DNA from: Arctopsyche grandis
Lineage: Eukaryota > Arthropoda > Insecta > Trichoptera > Hydropsychidae
Assembly: GCF_051622035.1 (NCBI RefSeq)
Contig: NC_135360.1
Coordinates: 3,221,501 to 3,285,500 of the forward strand
DNA: 64,000 nucleotides
Direction: 5' to 3'
Shown: piece after piece, positions 1-11,754 of the stretch
Layout of the letters: every line of letters starts with the position of its first letter
Numbering within the stretch: the first letter of the stretch is position 1
Notes under the pieces: generated by a model
The model's database searches: none
The model's input: the letters and a program-made list of their open reading frames with translations, nothing else
What the model was told of the DNA's origin: nothing
Position numbers and translations under genes: made by a program

Positions 1-1245
1 TGAAGTGAATGATTTTAAACAAACGTCACATTTGTGTGGTTTTACACCAGTATGAATTATCAAGTGTTTAAGGAGGTAAGATTTTGAAGTGAATAATTTT
101 AAACAAATGTCGCATTTGTGTGGTTTTACCCAACTATGAATACGCATGTGTTTACGGAGGTCAGTTTTTAAAATGAATGATTTTAAACAAATGTCACATT
201 TGTGTGGTTTTACACCAGTATGAATTATCATGTGTTTATGGAGGTAAGATTTTGAAATGAATAATTTTAAACAAATGTCGCATTTGTGTGATTTTACCCC
301 ACTATGAATACTCATGTGTTTACGGAGGTTAGATTTTGAAGAGAATGATTTTAAACAAATATCACATTTGTGTGGTTTTACACCAGTATGAATTATCATG
401 TGTATAGGAAGGTAAGATTTTGAAGTGAATAATTTTAAACAAATGTCGCATTTGTATGGTTTTACCCCACTATGAATAGTCATGTGTATACGGAGGTCAG
501 ATTTTGAAGTGAATAATTTTAAACAAATGTCGCATTTGTATGGTTTTACCCCACTATGAATACTCATATGTTTACAGAGGTCAGATTTTGAAGTGAATGA
601 TTTTAAACAAACATCACATTTGAACGAAATTTCTCTAGTATGGGATTTTAAATGTCTTGAAAGTGAAGATGTTTGAGCAAACGATTTTAAACAAACATCA
701 CATCTATGTGGCTTTACCCCAGTATGCATATTCATGTGTACATTGAGGTGGGCTTTTGAAGTGAATGATTTTAAACAAATATTACATTTGTGTGGTTTTA
801 CACCAGAATGAATTATCATGTGTTTACGGAGGTAAGATTTTGAAGTGAATAATTTTAAACAAATCTCACATTTATGTAGCTTTACCCCAGTATGAATACT
901 CATATGATCACGGAGACGAGATTTTAAAATGAATGATTTTAAACAAATGTCACATTTGTGAGATTTTACCCCAGTGTGAATATTCATATGTCTACATACC
1001 TGAGATTTTGAAGTGAATGATTTTAAACAAATGTCACATTTGTGAGATTTTACCCCAGTGTGAATATTCATATGTCTACATACCTGAGATTTTGAAGTGA
1101 ATGATTTTAAACAAACGTCACATTTGTGTGGTTTTACACCAGTATGAATTATCAAGTGTTTAAGGAGGTAAGATTTTGAAGTGAATAATTTTAAACAAAT
1201 GTCACATTTGTGTGGTTTTACACCAGTATGAATCTCATCTAAAGT
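1..1245 (-). repeat. 84-bp periodic zinc-finger coding array of gene A
   Basis: About 15 tandem 84-bp units each encode one 28-residue C2H2 finger. Two units at about 940-1100 are almost identical to each other over a full finger. An alternating two-finger pattern recurs between about 1 and 560: a unit with a KHMIIH-type helix end is followed by one with a MTIH or MSIH end. This suggests recent expansion by unequal crossing-over or gene conversion in blocks of one or two fingers. Confidence 0.85.
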
Positions 1246-1889
1246 TTTTCGTAATGGTAATTCGTCTGCTGGAGTGTTAATAATATGTATCGCTTCTGAG
1301 CTGATATCGTCTGAAGTAATTTTTCCTCTGTGTATCTATAAAATAATCCAAATATAATACATAATTATACAATAACATAATTGTACAGGTGAATTTATAT
1401 TTTCGATTGATTGAATGTTTTCTTTGGAATCGTTCGAACGCACTCGAATTCCATTAGCTTACCTCGCCATCGTCTGGGGAACTAGAAATGTTTGGCGGAA
1501 AATGAGCACTCGTTTCATCTTCCCATTTTAAATCTTCCAGCCAAATTTCCTCTGGCTTGATAGCCAAAGACTCGCCGATCTTTACTCTCGACGTTTTGTC
1601 ACTCCGAATACAAGCGTTTCGAAAGCTGTCGAGCAATTCCAAATTATTGACGCACGAAAGGCATATCATTTCTGGCAGATGGTCACCTTTTCTAACCTGC
1701 AAATGACAAAGGTATTGACAATTACGAGGACTAGCGAATAAACAATAGCAATGGTATAAGTGTAATGTTACTAACCGGCAGCTGACAGCAGGTCCAAATG
1801 CGTTGCGCCAAACGCGGTGGATGAGGGTACTCATGGATGGAGACGAAGGAGCCTGCTGGGGCAGACCAGAGACAAAGTCGGCACTCCAT
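1..1889 (-). CDS. ZAD C2H2 zinc-finger gene A (3' end beyond left edge)
   Basis: Probable nuclear DNA-binding transcription factor. Exon 1 is 1889-1776 (38 codons, starts MECRLC, ends CCQLP). Exon 2 is 1696-1463 (78 codons, contains MICLSC). Exon 3 runs from 1335 off the left edge. Introns are phase 0 with GT donors and AG acceptors (donor GTTAGT after 1776, GTAAGC after 1463; acceptors before 1696 and 1335). The ZAD zinc pocket is C3/C6 in exon 1 and the C-X2-C pair in exon 2. Exon 3 opens with IHRGKITSDD, then stays open through about 15 C2H2 fingers spaced 84 bp apart. Fingers are unusually alike, mostly CDICLKSFTSKS with HTGVKPHKC linkers. They differ mainly at helix positions that touch DNA (Y, D, Q, R, H or S at position 3). 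The start is the only ATG giving the family N-terminus. The stop is not in the window, so intactness is unknown. Confidence 0.88.
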
Positions 1890-2067
1890 CAGAACCAGTA
1901 AATAGAATAGTCCGACGGGATGTGCAAACACCAAGCCAGTAGACTAGAAACTAGAAACATTAGTAACATATAAATTGTTCGAATTCACCGAAACACCATT
2001 CACCAAATGCTATTCTACTAGTGACACGTTGTTGGAAAATCAGTAAATCGCGAGACGTATTTTTCGA

Positions 2068-2260
2068 GGTAAACGGGTTACTAGTCAAATGTGAACCATT
2101 AACAGGATAACCGGTCGCTCTGGATCGGTCACACGTGGTCACCCGTCGCACGAAAACTGGTCACACAGAAAAGTTGGTCACACGCAAAATGGTCACACAG
2201 AAAAATTGGACACACGCAAAATGGTCAAACAGAAAAATACTATATATTTACGAAATTTTT
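2068..2260 (+). mobile_element. Left arm of GGTAAACGG foldback DNA element
   Basis: This begins GGTAAACGGGTTACTAGTCA and continues with the family signature of repeated GGTCACAC motifs (CGGTCACACGTGGTCACCCG, then several TGGTCACAC units). The same arm is seen at 8386, 37129, 50495 and 58983. No matching right arm ending CACCGAACC lies nearby, so this copy looks truncated. Downstream sequence to about 2400 resembles, in reverse, the interior of the 50495-51578 copy. Confidence 0.6.
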
Positions 2261-2479
2261 ATTATTATCGACTATACATATGAGCTTCGCACGTCGATAC
2301 GGACAGTTGCCCTCGAGTAGCGAAGGTAATTCCAGGCGAGACTAGTTCTTCATGTTTGTACAAGAGCGATGATGATGCCATCGTAAGAATTGGGTATTTT
2401 TGTGAAATATATGAGATCACTGGCTTTCATTCGGAATAACGTTTGATTCAAATGTTGACTTTTCAATGGAAAGTCAACA

Positions 2480-3260
2480 TGTAAGTGAGTCAAAGTAAAA
2501 GTTCAATTAAAGGAAGCAGAATTAACAGATGTATACACAAGGAAAAAAGGCGACACGTATTTATATAATACGTATAAAGAAATTTTTTGGTCACTTTATA
2601 TCAAATTTAGTGAATTATATTTTGACTTTTAAATTTAACCATTTAACTGCTACGATTTTTTTCAAAATCCTAACGAGAAATGCTAAAATTGGTATGCTAA
2701 TTGTATATGTGTAAATTGTTTCATACCCCTGACGTATTGGCGCACAGAAAGTATTCGAATACGACCATTATGACATCAACAACGATCTTTGTTAGCAGTT
2801 TTCATAACAACGATATATCGTTGTTGTAGCAGTTAAAGGGTTAAATACTGATCAAAAAGGATTTTCTGTCACTGAAATTATAATTTTTGACAGCGCGACG
2901 CCCCACTACTGTCCATTCCCACTCTCTTCATGGTCCACACACTGTAATATCTATCCAAACACATCGTAATATATATATTTTTAAGTTTTATTTCATCAAT
3001 ATTTTCACAAAAAAAAAAAAAAAAAAATTCTCAGCAGCCAAAACTTATTTATTTTAAGGGTCAGGTTAGGTTAGGTTAAGTTCAGAAGTCCCAGAGAGTG
3101 GAGGTCGGGGGTGGGATTTAGCCGGTAAAAATCCGGCACTACCCTGCAGTTCGGACTGTAGGCTGTCTTCCGAAGATTCCCACCTCCAGCGCAGCGGAAA
3201 AAAAAGTTGGCCCTATTCATTTAAGACTAGGTTGTTAGGGTCAGTCCGAGGACCGAGGGG
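2480..3260. other. AT-rich intergenic stretch, no gene seen
   Basis: I see no coding exon here. It holds an A run at about 3010-3027, a short run of GGTTAGGTTAGGTTAAG at 3063-3080, and sequence related to the arm of the hairpin near 21687-21752 (AGCAGCCAA followed by the GGTTAGGTTAAG motif). These look like debris of one repeat family. Confidence 0.5.
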
Positions 3261-3263
3261 GAA

Positions 3264-4068
3264 TTAAAAATACGGAAATATTTAAAAACATTTTGTCCAT
3301 CATCCATAAGCTCCTTATACAGTGTCCAAAACTCTCCTTTGGTTTTTCTATTTTTTAACATGGGATGCACATCAAAACGCCTCCGTGCTTTTTTATTGCC
3401 TTCTTGAGCTTCTTCTTTCAACAAAAACGCGATTATACATAATTTTTCGTTCGATAAACACCGAAACATTTTTGCTGACTTGTATTCTGACGTATAGCTA
3501 CGAATGCACGTGTATGCATTCATATTGTAAGTACTCGACAATATATTGTAAGTACTCGACAATATCGAATACAAGCAATATTGCGCCGTATCTTCATGGC
3601 CTGTAATGTATAAGTAAGCCGATTTTGCCTTGCACTCGGCCAAAGTGATGTAAGCGTGACGTGACCGCGACGTGTAGGTAGATAAGAATTCTTCTTCTTT
3701 TTAATGCCTTGTCCGCATCCGGACGTTGGCGACCACCTCGTCGATTATTTGAATATATCCGCATCGGTCTTCGGCGGCTCGAAACAGATCTTCGGCGCTC
3801 ATATCGGTCCACATGCGCATGTTTCGAAGCCAAGATAACTTTTTCCTGCCAATCCATTTTTTCCTTCTATTTTCCCCATGGTTATCAAACGGAGAAATTC
3901 GTATTTTGGACCCCGTATCATGTGTCCGAGGTACTCCATCTTTCTCCGCTTGATGACAGAAACGAGTTCCCTGCCTCTCCCCATCATGCCGAGGACAGAT
4001 AAGAATAGAAATGTAATAAAATGACATATTTTAAACGGATTCGTGCAGTGCTGAAGTATGAACAGACC
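3264..4068 (-). mobile_element. PIF/Harbinger-type element remnant, interrupted by a LINE
   Basis: The segment is closely similar to the complete copy at 36034-36854. It ends at the right with GTATGAACAGACC, matching that copy's terminal repeat; the left end is missing. On the minus strand it encodes a short protein with RRRFDVHPMLKNRK, then GEFWTLYKELMDD and FKYFRIFN. This matches the N-terminal region of PIF/Harbinger nucleases, which typically carry a WVHP-like motif and later FxYFRMS. No catalytic region is present. A LINE fragment (3690-3996) sits inside with a 10-bp duplication. Confidence 0.7.
3690..3996 (-). mobile_element. 5'-truncated non-LTR retrotransposon insertion with TSD
   Basis: Minus-strand reading gives a typical LINE ORF2 C-terminus: RRKMEYLGHMIRGPKYE, then a lysine/arginine-rich WIGRKKLSWLRNMR and LFRAAEDR. 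It ends with an A/AAG-rich tail. The insert is flanked by AGATAAGAAT at 3680-3689 and 3997-4006. The paralogous Harbinger copy near 36760-36785 is uninterrupted at the same place, which confirms the insertion. The reading frame is broken, so this is dead. Confidence 0.8.
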
Positions 4069-4079
4069 TTTAGGGTGTA

Positions 4080-4480
4080 AAAACCAAATTGAAGGAGCGC
4101 GATGAACAAAGACCCACATTCGCAAGCGACTTTACTTTTAACTTCTAATTTCTAATGTTAAGCTCTGCACGTCATTTACTTAGAGCTTAACGGAGCTAAA
4201 ATAGAGCAGTACTTTTCCTGGATGGAAAGTAATGCTGTAAAATTTTGCGATGTTCCAATACGCCTTCAACGTGTTGTTAGCAATTTCAATAGTTGGGAAC
4301 ATTTAGATCATTTAGAAGGTTTAGCCCATCATTTTTTTTTATAATAGCCCGTCATTTTATTACGTCTTCTACGTCTTCCTCATCGTCCCTTCAGTTGGCA
4401 GCAATGCCAATGGTTAGGTTGGCATCCTGCTGTAAATAATTAAATTTGTAACGAACGAGTTTCCGCGGGCTCTCACGATG
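4080..4480. other. Intergenic, nothing recognised
   Basis: No exon, long open frame or clear repeat was recognised. Composition is AT-rich with a T run near 4332-4340. Confidence 0.4.
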
Positions 4481-4489
4481 GGAGGCCAG

Positions 4490-4683
4490 ATTCGAAGCAC
4501 TCGTCACAAAGTAACTAAAATCACTATAACGAAACATCTGGCAGCCGAAAACTCCATCATACTAACGATAGCTTGAGTGTCAAATATTGTGGATTCGCGA
4601 TTTTCATGGCAAAAATTGTTTTTGTGACCATCGCAATGCATCGCAATGTGACGAATAATCCAATTACTGGGCTCTCTGCCTGG
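4490..4683 (-). mobile_element. GGTTCGGTGATTAC-type MITE, degraded copy
   Basis: Carries the family core in this orientation: CATCTGGCAGCCGAAAA, then TCCATCATACTAACGA, then GCGATTTTCATGGCAAAAA, ending ATAATCCAATTAC. Matching copies with clean ends are at 45335-45525, 50165-50336 and 59516-59719. Termini here have mutated and I could not define a duplication. Confidence 0.65.
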
Positions 4684-4689
4684 GTGTTG

Positions 4690-5575
4690 CCATTCGAAAA
4701 AACTGGCAACCACTACCAACCGACGCACACTGGTTGAAATTGATAATGTATGTGTGCAAAAATCCAAAAAAAAGTAGATTTCAATCCCAATAATTGTTGC
4801 ATTTCTCAGTATGGAGAAAAAAAGAGGTTCCTGAGAAAGCATAATTTCTACGAGTATGTCTGCTCAATAAATAAAATACATATCGCTCATAAAAAAAGAT
4901 TTTGTGACGGCAATATTTGTCACCTGAATTAGTCTCGTTTTAAACGTTAAAATGAACGCACTGCTTTCAAAGTTTTTAAGTGATTTAAAACTCCGGAGTT
5001 TTCGTTTACAGGTATGTACTATTTCTTTGCACAACTTAAGTTTAATATTCATTGAGTCATTTTTATCAATAATTTTAGATATTTTGTATTTTATTTAGCC
5101 AAAACTTTCCATGTCCGCATACATCCAAGCTGGCATATATTAATTATACATTAAAGTATAAAACTCATACAAAATTATTTAAAAAAAATTGCAATGTCGT
5201 AAAATAAAACTATTCAAAGAAATTTAATAAAATGTTTATTATTTGAAACCACTAGTTCCATATAAAATTATTGAAACGCGATTCAAAAACGTGCAATTCA
5301 CATTCAAACATAAATGAAAGACTTAAAGCAGTTTATATATATTTTATTGGTCATATAAATTAGACGGTTGCTTTTGTTTAATTTTAGTATTTTATAATTT
5401 ATTGAACATCACATCATATTGTATCGAACTCAGGATCGTCTTTCGAACGAATCGAGCATTCTGTTGTTCCAAAACTGCGTAAGTAGTAAAAGAAATTACT
5501 AGAATCAGCATTTTAGAAGTTTCATTAGTTGAATGTATATAATTAGCTGCTTAGGGCGGTTCATTGTGAGCGATC
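4690..5575. other. AT-rich spacer
   Basis: No supported gene. Short open frames here have no family resemblance. It separates the Harbinger/MITE debris from the decayed finger tail of gene B. Confidence 0.4.
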
Positions 5576-5579
5576 AAGA

Positions 5580-6385
5580 GTAAAATCATTTACTGTAAGG
5601 TGAGATTTTTCAGATGATTCTAAACAAACTTCACATTTGTGTGGCTTTTCATTCCCCATTGTGAATACGCATTTGCCTACTAAGGAGAAATTTTGTAGCG
5701 AATGATTTTGGGCAAATGATACATTTCTACAGTTTTTCTGCAGAGTGGGATTTCATATAAGTCAGCAGTTTGGCTTAACGGTAGCTTATATATTGAGCAC
5801 CACTGTGATCGATGGTTCGACTCGTCAAACTGCTGGTTAGATTTGGGGGTTTTGTGACCCCAAATCGATCGTTTCTCTATCAGAGTTTGCCAATTTTATC
5901 TGATCATTGTTGAAACGGTTCCTGAAAATTGGTAATAGATCATTTCCTGCTGTCACAAAAATCTGTGTGTATAATTTGTAGAAATTATGCACAGAAATCT
6001 GAAATCTATAGATGTCTCTATAATTTCGTGTTTATTATGTGTATAAAAATTGTAATAATAATTGTGCACAAAATCTAAAAATAATCCATAGATGTCTCTA
6101 TGATTATTATTTCTGTACTTGATTAATTATTGTATTCGATGTTTATTCAACGTACTGTATACGTTGTCTGATCATTGTCGTACACTCGTCGCATTGGAGC
6201 GATCTGTAATGACGAGTGTACATTGATTGTAATAAAAATAAAAATAAAATATACCTTAAAGTAAAGCAATATCTACAACTGAATGATTTTGAACAAACTT
6301 CACATTTGTGTGGCTTTACTCCAGTATGCACATTAATATGTGTACCGAATTGAAATTTTCAAAGTAACGATTTTAAGCAAATGTT
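5580..6385 (-). pseudogene. Decayed zinc-finger tail of gene B, interrupted by a SINE
   Basis: Beyond the stop of gene B at 6386, minus-strand finger relics continue: HTGVKPHKCEVCSKSF near 6290-6330, and fragments around 5610-5755 whose plus strand still reads TTCACATTTGTGTGGC and GAATGATTTTGGGC. The relics are in several frames and are separated by unrelated AT-rich sequence. A SINE-like segment lies at 5765-5945. Gene B evidently once had a longer array. Confidence 0.7.
5765..5950 (+). repeat. tRNA-derived SINE copy
   Basis: The head carries an A-box-like TAGCTTATATATTGAGC and a B-box-like ATGGTTCGACTCG. A conserved body follows: TTTGTGACCCCAAATCGATCGTTTC, then TCAGAGTTTGCCAAT and a GAAACGGTTCC motif. 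The same body occurs at 28040-28190, 31735-31850 (minus), 8720-9130 (minus), 51835-53065 (minus, interrupted) and 55985-56260. Confidence 0.65.
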
Positions 6386-7566
6386 TCATTTGTGAGGCTT
6401 TACGCCTTTATGAATCTGCATGTGTCCACGAAGGCAACTTTTTGAAGAGAATAATTTTAAGCAAAACTCGCATTGGGGCAACTTTAACTTAATATGAAGT
6501 TTCATGTGTACATCCAAATATTGTTTCCTTTTTACTGATATTGAACAAATATCACATTTGAACGATTTTTCTTCAGAGTGACATTCCTTATGTTTAGTAA
6601 GGGCAAATTTGTGAAAGAATGATTTTAAACAAATGTCACATTTGTATGGCCTAACCCCAGTATGAATACTCGTGTGAACAATGAGACTAAATTTACGAGA
6701 AAATAATTTTGAACAAAAATCACATTTGAACGGTTCCCCCTCAAAGTGACATTTCAAATGTCTCTTGAGGAAATCTTTATGAGCGAATGATTTTAAACAA
6801 ATGTCACATTTGTGTGGCTTGGCCCCGGTATGATCCGTCATGTGTACAACGAGGCTGGATTTGTAAGTAAATGACTTTTGACAGATATCACATTTGAGCA
6901 GCTTTTTCTCAGTGTGAACGTTCATGTGTAATCGCAGGTTATATTTCATAGCGTAAGATTTTGAACAAACGTCACAATTGTACCGCTTTTTTCGAGTATT
7001 AGTATTAATTTTCCCCTCATGTATCTAAAACATAAATCAAATATATAATTTTACGTGTAGCATTTTCATATATGTCAATTAAAATTTTCGATTAATTGAA
7101 TTTTTTGCTTAAAATTGTTCAAAGCAACTCGAATCCCATTTACTTACTTCGCCATCGTCTTGTGGACTAGAAATGTTGGGTGGCAAATTAGTATTCGACT
7201 CATCTTTCCATATTAAATCATCTAGCATTACCTCCTCCGGCTTGACATTCAAAGACCCGTATAATTTAACCCTTGACGTTTCGTCACTCCGAAGACATGC
7301 GTTTCGAAAGCTGTTGAGCAATTCCAGATTGTTGACACACGAATGGCATATCATATCTGTCAGATGGTCATCATTATTAGCCTGCAAATGAGAAAGGTAT
7401 TGACGATTACGAGGTCTAGCGAATTAACAATAGCAATAGTAACCTAACTGACCCGCAGCTGACAGCAGGTCCAAATGAGTTGCTTCAAACGCGGTAGATG
7501 AGGGTCGTCATGGATGGAGATGAAGGACCCTGCCGGAGCAGAGCAGAGACAAAGTCTGCACTCCAT
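6386..7566 (-). CDS. ZAD C2H2 zinc-finger gene B, array cut by nonsense
   Basis: Exon 1 is 7566-7453 (38 codons, MECRLCLCSAPAGSF through CCQLR). Exon 2 is 7381-7148 (78 codons, MICHSC zinc pair). Exon 3 is 7024-6386. Predicted length is about 328 residues with 7 fingers, from YNCDVCSKS to PQCEFCLKL. All introns are phase 0; the donor after 7453 is GTCAGT and that after 7148 is GTAAGT. Exon 2 starts ANNDDHL where paralogues have VRKGDHL, so one basic surface patch of the ZAD is altered. Translation stops at KPHK because the codon for the first zinc cysteine of the next finger is TGA. The result is a clean stop at a finger boundary, with relics beyond. It may still make a functional shorter protein. 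The locus and its 5' flank are a segmental duplicate of D and E. Confidence 0.87.
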
Positions 7567-7855
7567 CGCTACTTGGGCAAGAGAAGCGCAAACCTCGGAG
7601 TGAAGAGTTGACGATGGATGGTTGCAGACGTTTCAGAGCAGTGGTTCCCAGTTATTATTATGACCATGGACCCCTGCTTAGAGCTCACAGATCGCGGGCT
7701 GAAGATCCTCTTCAGAACTTTAGAACTCTACCGTTGTGAGTGATTGCCACGATCTGACAGCTCTCTGTGTATGTTTTCAAGACAAAAACCTGACCATGAA
7801 TCCCTAGGTGAAATAACTGCATAATGGAATAATTATAATTTCTATCTACATAACT

Positions 7856-8652
7856 CAGTGGCGTAGCTACCGCGCCCGCAGACCCCGCAATGCGGGGGGG
7901 GCGCTGAGACCTGGGGGGCGCAACGAAGCGCGCCTTTTTCACTGATTTTTTAATTTGTTCCGTAATTTTTTTGAAATAACTTTTTTAAAAACTTCTCTTA
8001 TTTTTCAACCTATTTGTACTATATGTATGTTCATACATTATTATATATATTTTGAATTCATCCTCATTGTGTAATTGATCTATGCCAATAGGGCTAAAAA
8101 GACTGCCGTCTTTTTCCATCTTTTGAACGTCAGTGCCACTTTTCAACCTATTTGCTGAGAATTTTCTCTTATTCTTGCATATATTTGTTCAATGTGTAAA
8201 CAATAAAACAAAATTATATGATTAAAACCAATAAAATTTATGAATTTATACATTTTTCTCTTTCACCATTAACAGGTGGGAAGTTTTTAAAGAAAATTCA
8301 CCATCAGTTACTTTAAACAGATTGTGCACTGCTTGTTGGTCGTCCAGATTACACAATTAATGCACTTCGACATAAAGGTACATATGGTAAACGGACTACT
8401 AGTCATATGTGAACCAGTTACAGGACAACCGGTCGCTTTAGATCGGTCACACGTGATCACCCGTCGCACTAAAACTGGTCACACCCAAAATTTCGACCAA
8501 TTTTTAATTTTTGGGCGTGACCAGTTTTTTTGTGACCAATTTTCGAGTGTGATCAGTAAAAAAGGTATAAATTATTAATTTGAATATATGGGGGGGGGGG
8601 GGGGCTTAAAATATTTTGCGGAGGAGCACCAGGAATTCACGCTACGCCACTG
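7856..8652 (-). mobile_element. hAT-like element, CAGTGGCGTAG ends, 8-bp TSD
   Basis: Terminal inverted repeats are CAGTGGCGTAGC on the left and GCTACGCCACTG on the right. The 8-bp duplication ACATAACT lies at 7848-7855 and 8653-8660. Sequence just inside the left end (GCGGGCGC-type, GGGGTCTGCGG in reverse) matches the right end of the 24407-25698 element, so the two are the same family in opposite orientation. No transposase frame is seen. A GGTAAACGG foldback arm has inserted inside at 8386. Confidence 0.85.
8386..8572 (+). mobile_element. GGTAAACGG foldback element arm nested in hAT
   Basis: Starts GGTAAACGGACTACTAGTCA and has the arm sequence CCGGTCGCTTTAGATCGGTCA, then CACCCGTCGCACTAAAAC. 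A return strand TTTTTGGGCGTGACCAG gives a short imperfect hairpin. The canonical right end is missing, so the copy is truncated. It lies wholly inside the 7856-8652 element and is therefore the younger insertion. Confidence 0.65.
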
Positions 8653-8665
8653 ACATAACTGCATA

Positions 8666-9195
8666 GATTCGGTGATAATTGCAGCCGAAAAGTCCATCAT
8701 ACTAACGAGAACTCGAATGCCAAAATTTATTTTATTTTATTTTTACATACATATATACAAATATGTATAACAGGAAGCTCTAACAGGTAAACCACAATCC
8801 GCCTTCCTTATCAATTACAAACAATGCATCATTTTTATTGTGACACTGAAAACTTGAAATTAACGAAAAATCTATGAATTTGTACATACATTTTTATTGT
8901 ACATTAATTAATCATAGTGTATATAGCTATATAGTGGTGACATAGTAAGTAGGAAGGTTTTTAGCCAATTTAATAAGGAACTGTTTCAGCAATGAATCAG
9001 AAAGATTGGCAGGAAACTCTGATAGGAAACGATCGACCGGGAGTCACAAATATCAAAGTGTGACCAGCAGTATTACTGAAAATACTCAGAATAAATTCTT
9101 TTCAATGGAGTTCGATCGGGATCGAACTATTCCGTATTCGCGATTTTCATGGAAAAAATTGTCTTTTGGGCGATCGCAATGTGCATAATAATCCA
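8666..9195 (-). mobile_element. GGTTCGGTGATTAC MITE split by a SINE
   Basis: The left part at 8666-8721 reads GATTCGGTGATAATTG, then GCAGCCGAAAAGTCCATCAT and GAGAACTCGAATGCCAAA. The right part at about 9128-9195 reads TATTCCGTATTCGCGATTTT and ends TAATAATCCA. Joined, they match the 59516-59719 copy. Flanking duplication ACTGCATA is at 8658-8665 and 9196-9203. A SINE on the minus strand fills the gap at about 8722-9127. Confidence 0.72.
8722..9127 (-). repeat. SINE inserted in a MITE
   Basis: Reading plus strand: a tail CAGGAAGCTCTAACAGGTAA with CCGCCTTCCT, then TAGTGGTGACATAGTA, then AACTCTGATAGGAAACGATC and GGAGTCACAAAT, ending near GATCGGGATCGAAC (reverse of a B box). The same order of blocks occurs at 51835-53065. 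Orientation of the tRNA-like head is toward the right end, so the element lies on the minus strand. Confidence 0.65.
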
Positions 9196-9199
9196 ACTG

Positions 9200-10340
9200 C
9201 ATAATACAAAAATTATAATATTGATTTCAATTCCTTGAATGGTAAAATGATGGTGAAAATAAAATATAAATAAAACATTTTAATATTTAAAGTAGTATTT
9301 ATTTAAATTATAACTATTGTTTTAAAATACAAAAACACATTATTTATTTCTCAATGGGGCCCTGCTACACAGTCAATACGGATCACAATTCACAGGCGGG
9401 TTTTGAAATATCAATATTTTCGTCAAACAGGTCGTAAATTCAGCACCTCAGTGGCTGCCATATACATATAAATTCGCTCACCAGTTCAATAAAAACAAAT
9501 TAAGCTTTGGAAAAACAAAGTAAAATTCAGTTTAACAAAAAAAATGAGATTATGGATATGTTGCAACCCGAGATATCGGCCATAAAACCATCGGTTGGTC
9601 AGCGCTTCGCCGGTAAGCATTCACTTCCTCCCCGGCTGCCGAAATAAACAGTTGTGCATTACCAACACAATCGTCCCACACGTCCTACCCTCATAGACAC
9701 AGATTTTTTATTTATTAAGAATTTTTTGTTATTATTAGGATTCCATAATGACGGACATGTCTCGTAGGACAGAATAAATTGATGCAATTCCATGCCCGAC
9801 ACGGCCTATCACACATCCTAAAATTTAGTGTGACCAGTTTTGGTGTGACGGCTGATCACGCGTGACCGATCTAGAGCGACCGGTTGTCCTGTGACCGGTT
9901 CACAATAATTGACTAGTAATCACCGAACCCCTGAAATATCGTCGACATCGTTTGTAATTTATGCCACGACGTCTGGTTTCGTGGATTTGAAAACATTTTG
10001 ATACACCGCCATATTATCATAATTTCATATGCATACATATGTATATACATGTTTTAATTTTTCCAGATCCACATTCTTACAAGTATGTTGTAAATAATCC
10101 GTGTTTTGTGCCGAATTGGCGTTTCTCTCACATCCGAATATACTCAGGGCTTTGCGTATGCAATTCACTATCATTTGGATCCACAAAGTTGTCTTGGTGA
10201 ACCACAAATGTATACTGACATGACGGCTATGTTAGATTTTACATAAAATAATAATAGAAGCTACTCTAGAATTTTAACAAAAAAAATCCTTAAAATATAT
10301 GACCCAGGGCTTTTAATTAACGAGATGTTTTTTTTACATA
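9200..10340. other. Intergenic with one foldback right arm
   Basis: No gene seen. A right arm of the foldback family lies at about 9831-9929 (TGTGACCAGTTTTGGTGTGACG, ending AATCACCGAACC) without its left partner. The remainder is AT-rich and unremarkable. Confidence 0.5.
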
Positions 10341-10922
<582 letters not shown>

Positions 10923-10989
10923 GAGTGTCAGGTATTATTCAAATATATTCAACCGTACATTTGCATGTATGTACATACATACATATGTA

Positions 10990-11145
<156 letters not shown>

Positions 11146-11149
11146 TCGG

Positions 11150-11750
11150 CCTAGTTGTCTGTCGCTACTTTACTTTCTTCCCGCCCATCAGATTAAACAG
11201 TCGTGCCTTAAGACAGAGCATCGTAACCTCTGGATATTCGCGGCACACATTGTTTACGACTCGTAGAGTTTGTCAGCTGCGTACATACATATGTACTTCA
11301 TCGGCAGTCGCTAGTTATTCCGTATATGCATAGGTGACAAAACGCTAACTAACATCGGTTTTCTCCCTCACACGCGATCTCACTCGCACGCATTAGGCCG
11401 AAGTGCTGTTGTGCTATTAAGATGCTCTGCCTTAACATATCCGTCGTTTAACTCCATACGCCCCATAGTTACTAAAAATATTGAAATTTCAGTTGACAGT
11501 TGGATGATAGTGCGTCGCCGATACGAATCGCGCCACTCCAAGTCACAGCCCCGCTCCTGTCCATTCCCACTCTCCTCTGAACTGGAATTGAGGACAGGGG
11601 CTGTGTTTTTTTCCTTGTATGCAATTACAAAAAATTTTTCACAATTTATTTCTGTACAGTAATTTCTTACATCATTTACATCATTTCTTAATCATTTACG
11701 TTAAGGTGGGATTATACAGCAAATGACTTTAAACAAACCTCAGTAAAAGT
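11150..11750. other. Spacer between the AT tracts and gene C tail
   Basis: I see no convincing exon. The sequence is less AT-rich than its neighbours, but no conserved domain is recognisable in any frame. Confidence 0.4.
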
Positions 11751-11754
11751 AAAC

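Noticed and set aside
1-1245. Regular 84-bp repeats as a CRISPR-like array or satellite
   Set aside because: The minus strand is one open frame of C2H2 fingers with conserved zinc ligands, so the periodicity is coding.
1960-2030. CACCGAAACACCATTCACC as a right end of the foldback family
   Set aside because: It resembles CACCGAACC only weakly and lies outside, not opposite, the 2068 left arm.
3061-3085. GGTTAGGTTAGGTTAAG as insect telomere (TTAGG)n
   Set aside because: Only two to three units, and the same motif recurs within a dispersed hairpin repeat at 21400-21750; it is not a telomeric array.
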